NCBI GenBank assembly: GCA_016859345.1
Contig: CM029122.1
Location: forward strand, 11,543,575 to 11,607,574
DNA length: 64,000 bases
Direction of reading: 5' to 3'
Origin: Istiophorus platypterus
Taxonomy: Eukaryota; Chordata; Actinopteri; Istiophoriformes; Istiophoridae
This document shows positions 51,300-62,300 of this stretch, one piece after another (the first letter of the stretch is position 1; every line of letters starts with the position of its first letter). Under the pieces are notes generated by a model, which worked only from the letters and a program-made list of their open reading frames with translations, made no database searches and was not told the origin of the DNA. The position numbers and the translations under genes were made by a program.

Positions 51300-54200
51300 C
51301 TGCAGAGAGGACAAAGAAAGGCATTGCTACTGTCCACAAACACACGTGATTTCACATCAATTTCAGTGGCCGATATTTGCTGAGAGAAAAGTGCTAATCT
51401 TATTAAATTTTTAACTCACCTTCTGTATAAACATTAACAGTCAAATATCCTGACTTTTCCACTGCAACCTTCCTCCAGCCACGAGACAGAGATGGGAGCC
51501 ACTCCTCTACCTCACAGAAATACCGGCCACTGTTTTCCAGACCTGGCTTCAAGACTGTGAGGCTGAACTGGTTAGGTAGGGGGTGGCCAAATCTCAGCTG
51601 ATCAACTTTCCCAAACCTGTTTTGAAAGGTGGCGTTCCGGTAAGCTGTGAAGATGGGGTGCTGTTCAGTTTCTTTTTCCTTCTGCCAAAACCATGTGACA
51701 TGGAACTCAGATTCATTGCTGGATTGTCTGGTGATGAGACAGGGGATAGTGAAGTCATGGTATCTGCTCACATTCAGCTCCGCCTCATCCATTACAATGG
51801 ATAGGTTTTTTTCTATGAAAAAGCACACAGGTAAGAAGACACATTTTATTCAATTCAGTTGGTATCAGTCTTTTCATCTAATACTTGGTGAGAAAGCAAA
51901 TTCATTTGCTCAATTAGTTTCCCATTAACGATTCCTTTAAACACCCATGCAAACACATAGCCATATTAAAAATGATACCTATAAAGTACCCTAAATGATG
52001 TGACCATACCCACGACATATATAGTCAGTGTGATCGGGCTGGCGTTGTCGGAGGCCATTTGCTTCCAGCGACCGTCATCATCCAGCTGATATTGCTCCAC
52101 CTGGCACTGGTAGGTCCCATTATCCCCCTCATGGACCCTCTGAATTCCAAGGTAGTAGCTGCCCCAGGTGGGTCTGGAGAGGCGAAGCCGCCCCTGCAGG
52201 CCTCTGAGTGCCTGGTTCTCTGGGTACCTCAGCAGGCCCATGTGATCAAGCTCAATTAAAGGGACATTCATGACGGAAGAACTGTGTCTAGTGTAGAGCC
52301 AAGAGACTTTGTAGAAGACAGAAGGACTGGATGCACCTGAAATGATGTTACACTTGAGCTCTAGCTCGTCTCCCTCCCTGGCAATCAACTGCTGCTCTTT
52401 CATATCTAAACGAAGATCATTTGCTGGAGGATGAGAGGGGGCAGAGGGAAAAAATATGAATAAATCAAGTGCTCAGTTTCTTTTAAATATTATTTTATAT
52501 TATTATTGTTTCTTTTTAGACATATTATATGGTTAATGAAATCTGGAGAAGTTTTCTGTGAGCTAATAAATGATTTAAGAAAAAAAAAAAACAACTTACC
52601 AGGCACTGTAACTGTTAGCCTTGTGACACTGGAAACTGACGGGAGCTCATACCAATCACCATGAGGATCTTTTAGCCACTCCACCACCTCACATACGTAT
52701 GAGCCATTGTCTGACGTCTGAGCTTGCCAAATAGTCAGCTCAAAACTGGGGCCCTTAGTGCGGCTCACGCTGATTCGTTTTCTATTGTTCATCTCTACCT
52801 GGGTCCCAAATGTCACTAGAGCATCCCGGTCTGACTTTACAATGGTCTTTTTTTCTGCCTGTTGCTGGTGCAGCCAGGTGACAGCATACCGAGAGGATGC
52901 AGAGGGCTCTGAGATAACCGAGCACTGTATCTTTACGTCAGTGCCGATATCCCTTGTCAAGTTGGTGGGAGGGGTCAGAATGAGTTTGCTCACTAGGAAA
53001 GAGTAATAATAGTGAAGTCATACATGGTTAGAGACAAAGAGAAGTAGAATGCCCAGTGCAGCCTTCATCCAAAATTACTCCAAAGATGGGAGGTAGCCTG
53101 AAAAATAAAAGCAGTACCTGGGTTCTGCACCATTACAGCCAGGTAGTTGGATGGAGGAAGCCTCTTGTATGCATTCCCCAGGAATACGGACACCGCACAC
53201 TGGTAGGTACCTGCCTCGCTTTGGCTTGCACCGTTGATAAGCAGATAGTGAATGACCTCATTTGTCCCGCTCTCTACTTTCAACTGGTAGCGGTGCTGTT
53301 CCCCAGACCAGCTGATGACGCCATTAGAATACAGTGTCAGGATGGTATCTATGGTCGAGGCATCCCTCTGCAGGCTCCAAGTCAGTGTTATAGGCACACG
53401 TGGACCTCGGACCCGGCATAACAACTCCACATTTTCTCCAACAGTCACTTTGTTGTTGCGACTTATCAGATTAACTTTCACAAATGATTCTGTGTTGAGT
53501 AAGAAAGGTGAAGTTTGTGATCATACAATCATCATGCATTCACGAGTGTCATTTATGCTCACACATATTGTCTTGCATGCCATTTCTGCGTATAAAACTT
53601 ATTACTTGTAGCATTAAGCAGTCTTCACACTTTCAAGAAAACCAGTTTTTCCCTCAGTAAATGCAAATTTACGCAGTGAGGTACTCCAAAGTCTATACTT
53701 TCTTTTGTCATTTAAACAAACGCCTATTAGCAAAACGTCAAGTCTAAAGCCCTGGGGGTGAACCCAGTAATATTCACTACAGCCCACAACACAAGGAACA
53801 CTGAACAGAACAAAAAAAAAAAAAACGCCCTGAGAATTTTTTTCTCAGGCACAAAAATACAGCATTCAAGTTGATTAAAATCAAAAGCAATTTTCCTCTT
53901 TGAAGCATGACTGTGCAAGTGTCATGGCATTCTACCGTTGGATTTTGAAATGTCTTGTGTGCAAACTTGTGTGTAAAAAAGCGAGGAGCCCGTGTAGTGC
54001 TGTAAATCGAAAAGGGTTCATCCTCTGTGGAGGGAACAGTAAAGTTTTTTCAGATAGGTTTCGGATCTTTCTTGCATGCTGTTTCCTGATGGTGGTGCCG
54101 CAGTAAAGATCAGAGGGGTTGTATAAACATTAGGTAAAGTCTTCTGGGAGCTGCGAATGGCAGTCTGAGCAATTGTCGAGATATCTTAGTGCGATAAACT

Positions 54201-57153
54201 GTGCGATAGACGGATGTACCAACAGACAGACCGACCTATTTTTAAAGAATAAACCAACCACCAGAGAAAGAGGGACTTTTTGTGTCAATGTGCAGGTTTC
54301 ATCATCCTTTTAATCTTGAATTATTTGCACTACAAAGATATATCTTACCTGTAGGATCCACTGTCACAGTGGTGGATTGTGCCTGGCTGTTGGTCTTGCT
54401 ATTGGTTCTCCATTCAGACACAGCACACTGGTAAACACCTGAATCAGAGGGTGTGACCTCATCCAGCTCTAGGGTGAAGGTGTCAGTTGCTGGACGCGTA
54501 GCCCTTACTTTTCGGCTAGTGAAGTCCTCCTCTATGTTCATGACACCCTCCTGACTCAGACTGATGACTTTGGTGAATGGAGCCGTTGATGTGGACGTCA
54601 ATTTGTGAGACCAGGTGACGGAGAGCTGACCTTTAACCCCGTTCGCCTTACAGGTGAGACTCAGCCTGTCACCTTCGTTAATCTTCACAGAGCGTTGCAT
54701 TTCAACTGAGAGCCCACTTTCTGTGACGAGACAAGGCAACAGACAGCATGAAAGTGTTCTTAGAACTAATAATAGAAACCATAAGCTTATTACTGCTAAT
54801 AATAACCTTAAAATCAAGGGTAAATCATACAGGAAAGGAAATTAAACCCTGAATTAATGCCTGTATATGTAGTTATGGTTAATCTGCCGACTGACCTGTG
54901 GCTGCGATGCTGACCAGCTGGTGGCTAGAGTCCTGGGCTGCTCCCTGCCTATAAGCACCATCCTGGCCTCTTTCCTGAGGCCATGCCCTACAGAAATATT
55001 CTCCCTGGTCCCCTGTCCTGACAGGCTGCAATATGAGACGGTAATCTCTGTCCCCGATCCGGGTGGCCCTCAGCTCTCCCTCCTTCTCTCGGCCACTGTA
55101 CTCGGGCCCCACAGACAGAACGCCTGTAGGGCCGATGCGGGCCAGCTCAACACTTCCCCGGAGCCAGGCTACGGAGAAGAACCTTTCATTCAGATTCAAC
55201 GAGTCCACGTTGCAGGACAGCATCAGCTCCTGCCCTTCCTGCAGAGCTGTGTGCTGCGTCACGATTCTCACCACCAAAGACGACATATCTGGCATGACGC
55301 CTGCAAAGAGGAAAAGCAAAAATGATGGTGTCAAGATGTGCTATTAACAGGTAACATCTATTAAATAATAGCGGCTTCTAACCTCTGGCTTTGACATTCA
55401 GTGTAGTTTCCTCTGCATCCCTCTGCGCGATAGAGTACCAGGAGCGATCAGGATCTTGGATCCATTCCTGAGCCTGGCAGTAGATCCTACCTTGGTCTGA
55501 CAGCTCCAGCTGAGCCATCTGTAGCCTGTATGTGGCTTCCCCGATTTTATCTAACTTTATGAGTCCAGCTTCGTAACGCCCTTTAAACTCTTGGCCTGGG
55601 CTCAGTGTGAAATCTCTGTCCAGAGAAATGATAGGCTGAGCGTCGGCCTCACTGTCTTTATGGAGAAACCAGGCAAAGGACAAATGTGTATGCTGGATGG
55701 TGTTGCTGGAGGCTTGGCATGTTAAAGTAAGGGCATCACCCTCGTTATAGCTCAGGGATGTGGAGGCAGGTGATGAAACACTTAGGGAGTTGTCAATCAC
55801 TATGGCAACATATCAGAAACAGAGAAAAAGACAGGACAGTCATACGTTTTTGCCGTCTTACAACACAGCGATACAGTCATACTGAAAAGGTCTTAAGACT
55901 GAAAAGTATGATGGTGACTTATTACCTTTAACTGTTGTCGTAGCGCTGTAGGTTCCCTGATAAATATATTCTGAGTTGACTACACTACAGTCATATTCCC
56001 CTTCATCACTTTTCTGTAGGCGTTGTATTTCAAAGAGGACTGAGTTTGGAGACATATGTTTCAGAGTAATTTCGTTGCTCAACACACGCTGTGAGTACAT
56101 GGCATAAACAAAGCTTTTATCACCGGTGCTGATTATGTTGATCTCGAATGTTGGTTTCGCAGGCGTCTTAATACGGAATTCAAATACTTTCTGAGCGTTC
56201 TCATTGGCAAATCCGCTCACATTACAGGAGATGGAGAGGGGGGCACCCAACACGCGATACAGAGGCCCAGCCTGTACCTCAGTGTGCACACTGGCCTCTC
56301 CTGAGTGAACAGAGATGGACAAAACACAGATGCAACTTTAAGTGTCAGTTATGTTTTATGAGGCTGCTACACTCCAGGGTCTAACCTTTGTCTCAGTATT
56401 GCACGGACGTGTGAAACAAGCCTATGTAGCCTGTGAGTTGCGCTGCACATTACAAGAAATGTGAATTTACAGCATGTAGTATTCATTAGAGTAATCCATG
56501 AGAACAACTGCCTGCAAATAGTGGATAAGGTCTGCTCCAGGACATTGATTCTCATCCACAAGAAAGCACGTAATGATTGCAGCTTTTTCAGTTTCATGAA
56601 AATAATTAACCGGTAATTTGTTTTCCTGCATCGATAAAATTGTTATTAAAAAAAGATGATTAGCATAAAAAGGGCGAATCATCAATTATGAATCACAAAT
56701 TTTAATCACAGAATTCTCTGCTAAATGCAGTTTTACGAAATCATTAAAAGCAGAGTGAGGATTTGAGATATATAATATAGATTTACAATGGAGCTTAATA
56801 TACACAAGCATATGTGGTTATTATCATTCTTTTTTCATTGTTGGTGTATTAATGATGTACCAGGAGTAATGAAAGATGCACAAATACTTCCGCTCCACAA
56901 CATCAAGGTTCTCGGTTCCACTTATTAAACTCCTTACTTAAAATGTAAAAAAAAAAAAAAAAAAGAAAAAGAAAATGTTTTATGAATTTACATAATTTAT
57001 ATAAACTACCTTTATTCCTTTCAGTCAGCATGATAACTCGCCAGGATCCAATTACACTGCAGGGATTTCAACAGGCAACTTACCACAGCGCAGGAGCGCA
57101 CCGAGCCAGAAAAGCAAACCGGCCCCGGGGAGCGAAAGCCGGCGACCCGCCAT
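51097..57153 (-). CDS. cd101: cd101-like EWI-subfamily receptor with eight Ig domains (complete)
   Basis: Ten exons on the minus strand: 57084-57153, 55926-56300, 55383-55799, 54896-55300, 54349-54720, 53118-53489, 52600-52992, 52010-52423, 51420-51812, 51097-51299. Every junction is GT-AG and phase 1, and the spliced frame is open for 1,137 residues. Order: signal peptide 1-23; Ig domains 24-148, 149-287, 288-422, 423-546, 547-670, 671-801, 802-939, 940-1070; membrane span about 1083-1104; 33-residue tail. Domain 2 carries the EWIQDPD signature that names the EWI group (IGSF8, PTGFRN, IGSF3, CD101). Domains 2 and 3 look most like CD101 (QHTHLS, RDFTLSPG, GVLSVGPEY). Mammalian CD101 has seven Ig domains and restrains T-cell activation; this protein has eight, as IGSF3 does. 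A fish-specific IGSF3 paralogue is therefore the main alternative. Introns are only 82-859 bp. Confidence 0.87.
51420..51812 (-). CDS. cd101: cd101-like Ig domain 8, membrane-proximal
   Basis: A 131-codon symmetric exon. Landmarks are FTIPCLI, FHVTWFWQK, GRYFCEV and an EWI-like EEWLPS. Several Asn-X-Ser/Thr sites (for example NVSR, NESE, NATF) suggest N-glycosylation. Confidence 0.92.
52010..52423 (-). CDS. cd101: cd101-like Ig domain 7
   Basis: A 138-codon symmetric exon. Landmarks are LELKCNI, YKVSWLYTR, NGTYQCQV and DDDGRWK. The EWI position reads EQYQL. Either this or domain 8 is the extra domain relative to seven-domain mammalian CD101. Confidence 0.92.
52600..52992 (-). CDS. cd101: cd101-like Ig domain 6
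   Basis: A 131-codon symmetric exon. Landmarks are VKIQCSV, YAVTWLHQQ, GSYVCEV and an EWI-like VEWLKDPHGDWY. By comparison with mammalian CD101 it aligns with the sixth of seven domains (SKLILTP near the start). Confidence 0.92.
53118..53489 (-). CDS. cd101: cd101-like Ig domain 5
   Basis: A 124-codon symmetric exon. Landmarks are VELLCRV, ITLTWSLQR, HYLLINGA and GTYQCAV. The EWI-position residues are VFLGN, so the motif is absent in this domain. It follows the 859-bp intron, the largest in the gene. Confidence 0.92.
54349..54720 (-). CDS. cd101: cd101-like Ig domain 4
   Basis: A 124-codon symmetric exon. Landmarks are LSLTCKA, LSVTWSHK, DSGVYQC and a degenerate EWI site reading SEWRTN. Many serines and threonines follow before the exon ends at TVDPTG. 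Confidence 0.92.
54896..55300 (-). CDS. cd101: cd101-like Ig domain 3
   Basis: A 135-codon symmetric exon. Landmarks are LMLSCNV, FSVAWLRGS, YRLILQP and EYFCRAW. The preceding intron is only 82 bp (55301-55382), the shortest in the gene. Donor is CACAG|GTCAGT. Confidence 0.92.
55383..55799 (-). CDS. cd101: cd101-like Ig domain 2 with EWI signature
   Basis: A 139-codon symmetric exon. Landmarks are LTLTCQA, SFAWFLH and IYCQAQEWIQDPDRSWY; the Glu-Trp-Ile motif just after the F-strand cysteine defines the EWI subfamily. QHTHLS and RDFTLSPG resemble CD101 more than IGSF3. Confidence 0.93.
55926..56300 (-). CDS. cd101: cd101-like Ig domain 1
   Basis: A 125-codon symmetric exon. Cysteines are in SISCNV and EYDCSV. 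It keeps the family phrases AGPLYR, IISTGDKSFVYA and YSQRV, shared with igsf3 domain 1. The core C-strand tryptophan of the family (EWSMY in the igsf3 exon here) is phenylalanine (EFRIK). Confidence 0.9.
57084..57153 (-). CDS. cd101: cd101-like exon 1: signal peptide
   Basis: ATG at 57153-57151 opens MAGRRLSLPGAGLLFWLGALLRC, a positively charged start followed by a leucine-rich core, as in a signal peptide. Donor is CTGTG|GTAAGT. An open frame extends upstream without another ATG close by, except a distant in-frame ATG at 57279. The downstream ATG is preferred because it places the hydrophobic core directly at the N terminus. Confidence 0.85.
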
Positions 57154-57159
57154 CCCGAA

Positions 57160-57430
57160 CCCGGTTCTGGCGCAGCAGCACAGCGGCCGCGACGGAGCTG
57201 CTCGGTCGGCCCTGCCGCGTCGGGCCCCGGCGGGGATTTGTTTCTTGCGGGTTCGCCGGGCGGAGGTCGGAAATGTCACCTGCCCACTGCGCAGACAGTT
57301 TGCGAAATGCTGTCTGTCGCTTTTTAGTCATCGCCGGTTTAAAGGAGCGAGTCTGCAGGTGGCTTGTGGTGGAGTTCTGCTTTGGGGTTTCTTTTTTTTT
57401 TGGGGGGGGGGGGGGGGGGGCATCAAAACA
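57160..57430 (-). promoter_or_regulatory. cd101: GC-rich 5' region of the cd101-like gene with a long G run
   Basis: GC- and CpG-rich sequence from the signal-peptide exon to about 57,300 (CGGCCGCGACGG, GCCCCGGCGGGG), followed by a T run and about 20 consecutive G at 57,401-57,420. It fits a promoter or first-exon region; no start site could be fixed. The G run could form a quadruplex on the plus strand. Confidence 0.4.
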
Positions 57431-59054
57431 GTTTTGCATCCCCCGGATTCAACGACACCCGTGGTCGTAAATATGATACTCGGGGCTGAAACGCCTCAGA
57501 CGGTTGTGCATCATCAACAAATGCGACTCTACATCCATTGCACACGACTTAATGAACGTGATCCTCTCTGGAAGTCGTTGCCCTCGGAACGAACTGCGCC
57601 GAACGCCTCCCAACCCCCGTTTCATTCAGTATAAAATATTTATTTACTTGAATTACAACGTGGGCCTCCACTAATCCAGTCATACGGTGGGAGATGAAGG
57701 GTTGAGATCCGTTGCTAGGAAACAGCTTGGGTCCAAGTTGGACCTATTTCTGCAAAGCACCGAAACGGGGAACTACTGGAAATCAGCGAGGACCCATCGA
57801 GACGTCTGGTGTCTGGGCCTTTGCTGCGGACCAGTGAGGCGACAGTCCCACCTGGTGGAGGAGGCAAGAAAATGCATTGCTGCTGCAGCTGCCTCTCCTT
57901 TCATATTCACCTGCAAAAGGGGGTGGTGGGTGATGGTGGTGGGGGGGTGGGGGTGGTGGGGGTATGCATCTGTTCGTTATGGAGAATCAACATCTCTGCC
58001 TCTGCTGCATAGGACAGTTAAGACTCATGCACACCGTCCCAGTGCAGTAACAGCTGGGATCCGTCCACTGAGCACCGGCACCGGTGCTTTTAGGGTGAAA
58101 TAAAATAAGATAGGCTGTCGTGCCCATTAAAAAAAAATATAAGTATGCATAATAAAAGCAACATACATGATAAGGTATCGTGTGCTGTTTATTTAATATA
58201 CACACACTATACGGTACTGTGCTATGAAATATAGTGTATTTAATATAAACAGAAGAGAATACCGTGATGTATGTAGCAAATTATATGAAAATACAACAAT
58301 AACAATAAAGTAGTAATATAGTATTACCATATAGTGATATAAGTACTATAAAGCAATGTAATTTTGCACTGATATAGTTGCTACTGCAATAACTCCTTAT
58401 ACTAGCAGTATAGGAAGTAGTAGCATAAGCACTTCGGTGGTGATAATGAGTGAGGGGCAAAAGCTGCGCGTACACATTCTACCACCCACACTCATCCTGC
58501 CAGCAGATTTCTGGTAACAAGCTACTTCTCATGATCACAGTCAGCTCTGTCCCACTCCGGTGCCAGCACGACAAAGTGACACAAGAAATAAGAAGTGAGA
58601 GCTAGTGGCTAGCGACTCACAGGAACAGGGGGACATACAGTGTATAGTAAAAATGGGTACGGGATCAAAACACTTCTGTTCCAACCATGTAAAGATACTG
58701 AGCATTATTTGTAGTTCTTGTTGTTTGGTGAAGTCTGGTGGAGAATTTAATGACATCTGTGGTCCCTAAAAAAAGAGGAAAAACGGTTAAACTTAGGACA
58801 AATTTACTCAATGCAATATGAGGAAGTGTCTAGAAACAAGCATTGCAACATACGTATGTTCCTCACAGGGCAGGAATAGGAAGTATGAAGAGGACAGGAA
58901 AAAACAAATCCACATCTCACATTGACACAATTGTCGCAAGCGTTAACCACAGGGGTTTGTTTTCTGCCACTTTAAGCAGTGCAGGTGCACCTACAGAAGC
59001 AGCATGCTGTTCCTCTGAGGGGAACGAGTTTCTGAGGAGCTTCTGGTGCAAAAG
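57431..59054. other. Intergenic interval between divergent cd101-like and klhl6 genes
   Basis: The two start codons are about 1.9 kb apart, so 5' UTRs and promoters of both genes should lie here. It holds a GGTGGTGGGGG-rich stretch near 57,920-57,965 and a very AT-rich stretch at about 58,190-58,440 with short TATAGTA inverted repeats. ETS-type GGAA cores sit at 58,820-58,828 and 58,878-58,884. No coding exon recognised. Confidence 0.5.
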
Positions 59055-59311
59055 ATGAGCGACTCACTGGAGAGGACGACAGACTGTCCCCTGCCACTTC
59101 CTAGCGACGACTCCAGCCCGGATCAGGAGAGGGAGAACCTGACAGGGGCCAGTGAGTTATGCTGGGAAGACGGAGGTCTACCTGTCGAGCTGCAGAGAGG
59201 GATGGAGACTCTGCGAGTGAACAGGGAACTGACCGATGTGATACTGAGCGTTCAAGGACATGACTTCCCTTGCCACAGAGCCATACTTGCCGCGGCAAGT
59301 CAGTACTTCAG
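59055..59311 (+). CDS. klhl6: klhl6 exon 1: N terminus and start of BTB domain
   Basis: Starts at ATG 59055 and ends in donor TTCAG|GTAATT. It encodes residues 1-85: an acidic, Ser/Pro-rich leader, then QRGMETLR and ELTDVILSV, the dimer-interface helix and first strand of the BTB fold. It ends in the SQYFR of the conserved AAASQYFR motif. Confidence 0.93.
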
Positions 59312-62300
59312 GTAATTAAAATAAATGAAATAAATAAAAAGTAGCCTAATCTAGCTTTGTCTTCTTTTATCGTAGTGGGATTGCTGCTGGTTTTACTGTT
59401 GGAATGGTTTTTCTCTGTAGGGCAATGTTTTGCAGTGGCCTGAGGGAGAGTCATGAAGAGTGTGTGCAAATAAAGGGGTTGGACAGTGGGACGATGCGCT
59501 CTCTCCTGGAGTATACCTACACCAGCCGAGCCTTCCTCACTCACTCTAATGTCCAGGGAATACTAGAGGCTGCCAGTCAATTTCAGGTAAAATGACGGTC
59601 ACTTAGAGCAAAATTTAAAGAAGATAATCAGTTACTTTTCTTTGCACACAAAAATCACCTGGCACACATGCACTTCCTTATTGATCCTAAGCACATTATC
59701 AGCAGCTATAACAAACTTATAGCATTACCGCTTGACTGCCAGTAAAGAGAAAACAAAATTTGAATAATTTGAAAACAATGATTTGGCCTGTAATAACCAA
59801 AGGAAAGGATTTTTAGAAATGATATTACAATGTATATTAGATAAAGCCACTAACTACAAATACCTTATTGTAAACCAAAAAGCTAATAAAATCCTAATAT
59901 CCTCAAATAAGATAAATTATTTGGGGTTTTTTTGGCTTAATCCATTCCAGTCGAAAAGGGTTTTACCAGTATAAGATATATAACATTTTCTCAATCTATG
60001 TATATGTGATGAAAATTAGATTCATTAAGTATTAAGCCAACAACATCAGTTTATAAAGTGTCGTTGATATTCCCCTCATTTTAATTCAGTGCAACTGAAT
60101 TATTATCAGTCAGGTGGAACATGTGGTGCATCAGACGCATGACAGAATCCACTAAGGTATCGAACCATCAAAAAAACCCCAAAACATCTATTTACATCCA
60201 GGAAGTCGGGTTCTTGTTTTTGAATAAAACATTTAGCAAAATCATGCCTTAACGTGGAACCACATTTAAAATCTTCAGATCTCTCTAATTTACTCACTTT
60301 AGACAGTACAGTCCCCCACTGAGTGAGACAAACATCTAGCTCTGTAAGACATGTGTTGCACTAAGAGGGAAGTGAAAGTTGCCCAGTTGTTTACACTCAG
60401 GATCAGTTTTCCATACAGGCTTAAATTAACTGCACAGCTGTGCAGCACAAGACGTGAGTTGTTCCCATAGGTCTGTTCTTGTGACAAACCGTTTGAGTCT
60501 TGAAGATAAAAAAAGCTTGAGCATTCTGCTTAATCTTCACTTCTTCAACAGAAGGTTTAGGAGTTGGTTTAGGATTTAGGTAAGAATTTTAATCCAGTTA
60601 AGATTAAGGATACGGTTTTAAGGACACACATGTATAGGTCGTAATTGTTAAGGCTTGTTAAGGCAGGGCTTTTCATCTTTCTATGGCCCATGACATTTGT
60701 TTGGGTTTCCAAGACAATTTACACATTGTCTTGTCAATTTTAGTGTTGCATACTTTTTATCTGTTAATAACCACACAAGGTCCCAATATTGAGAAACCCT
60801 ACTCAATGTGTGCATCGAGTGCTCATTCAATTTTTATCTTCAAGGTAATACTGATCCCTATGCTCACCTTGTGTCTTCTAGTTCCTGCGTGTCGTGGATG
60901 CATGCGCTGACTTCCTGGGCAAGTCTCTTCACCCAGAGAACTGTATTGGGATCCTGAATTTAGCTGAAAGTCACGCGCTGTCTTCCCTGAAGACCAGGGC
61001 TCAGGACTACATCACCTCTCAGTTCTCCCAGTTGGTCCAGCAGCAGGACTTCCTGGAACTGCCGGCAGAGTCGCTGGAGGCTGTCCTGCAGAGGGACGAC
61101 CTTGATGTTAAGAGTGAGGAGTGTGTTTTCAAGGCGCTCATGTGTTGGGTGAGAGCCAGCCAGGATGAACGCTATCCCTTACTGGCCAGGTTGCTCTCAC
61201 ATGTGCGACTGCCGTTGCTGGAGCCATCGTACTTTGTAGAAAAAGTGGAATCAGATGAGCTGATACGCCACTGCAGTGAGGCTTTTCCTTTGTTACAAGA
61301 GGCCCGAACCTATCACCTCTCTGGCAGGGAGGTTTGTAAACATGGGGAACCAAAAATCTGTCCCGATTTATATGATATATTTCTAGTAAGCTTTTGCCCA
61401 CCAGAGGCAACGAGCTACTGACTGTCTTTTAAAATGTTCCATATTTACTACCCTGAGAGTCAACACACTTTGTGATAAAATTATCTACCATATTTAAACA
61501 CTTTATAGTTTGATTTGCTTACACACATGTACAAAATGTTTGTAGGTGGTCTCTGAAAGAACCAAACCCCGTGTGCGGCACTTTCTATCAGAGGTATTCT
61601 TGATCATCGGAGGCTGCACTAAAGATGAACGCTTCATTTCCACTGTCACCTGTTTGGACCCCCTCAGACGCAGCAGGCTGGAGGTTGCAAGGCTGCCTAT
61701 TACAGAGTTGGAGGATGAGTCCCTAAACAGAAAATGGGTGGAGTTTGCTTGCATCACCTTCCGCAATGAACTGTACATATCCGGTGAGAGAAGTCATGTA
61801 TTCATGTTTTCATAGAAAGGCTTCTTTCTTGAAAAACATTTGAACCTTCACAGTGCAGATGAAAGTTATATTTTCCACATGTTCTCTTGCCATGTATTAA
61901 TTTTGCTTGCATCTCCATCATGTAATCGGGTTGTTGTGAATGTTTCAAGGCCTCTCTTATTTAAATGTAATTCTGTTTTAATTAGCGAATCCATAGTGTA
62001 CAGCTTGAAAGAAAAACAACAGAGAACACGGCATCCTCCACAGTAACAGTTGTTGTGGTTTTAACTGTTTCCCAACTCACAAACCAACATCTTTGTTGTG
62101 GCTTCTTTAACAGTTCAGCAACGTGGATCCTTTTCAAATTCAAGCTTGGAATTTAGATTTTACTCCATATTTACATATGTGTGAGAACTCTGTGACCCAG
62201 TGTAGCACAAAGATAAACTCATTGCTAAAGATCTAGTGACATTTTGATGTTTTGGGATAAAAGCTTTAGTCTGTACCATGGGTGACAGATTTCTGCAATG

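Noticed and set aside
57154..57279. Upstream in-frame ATG for the cd101-like protein (at 57,279)
   Set aside because: It would put 42 arginine-rich residues before the hydrophobic core and spoil the signal peptide; this segment is more likely GC-rich 5' UTR.
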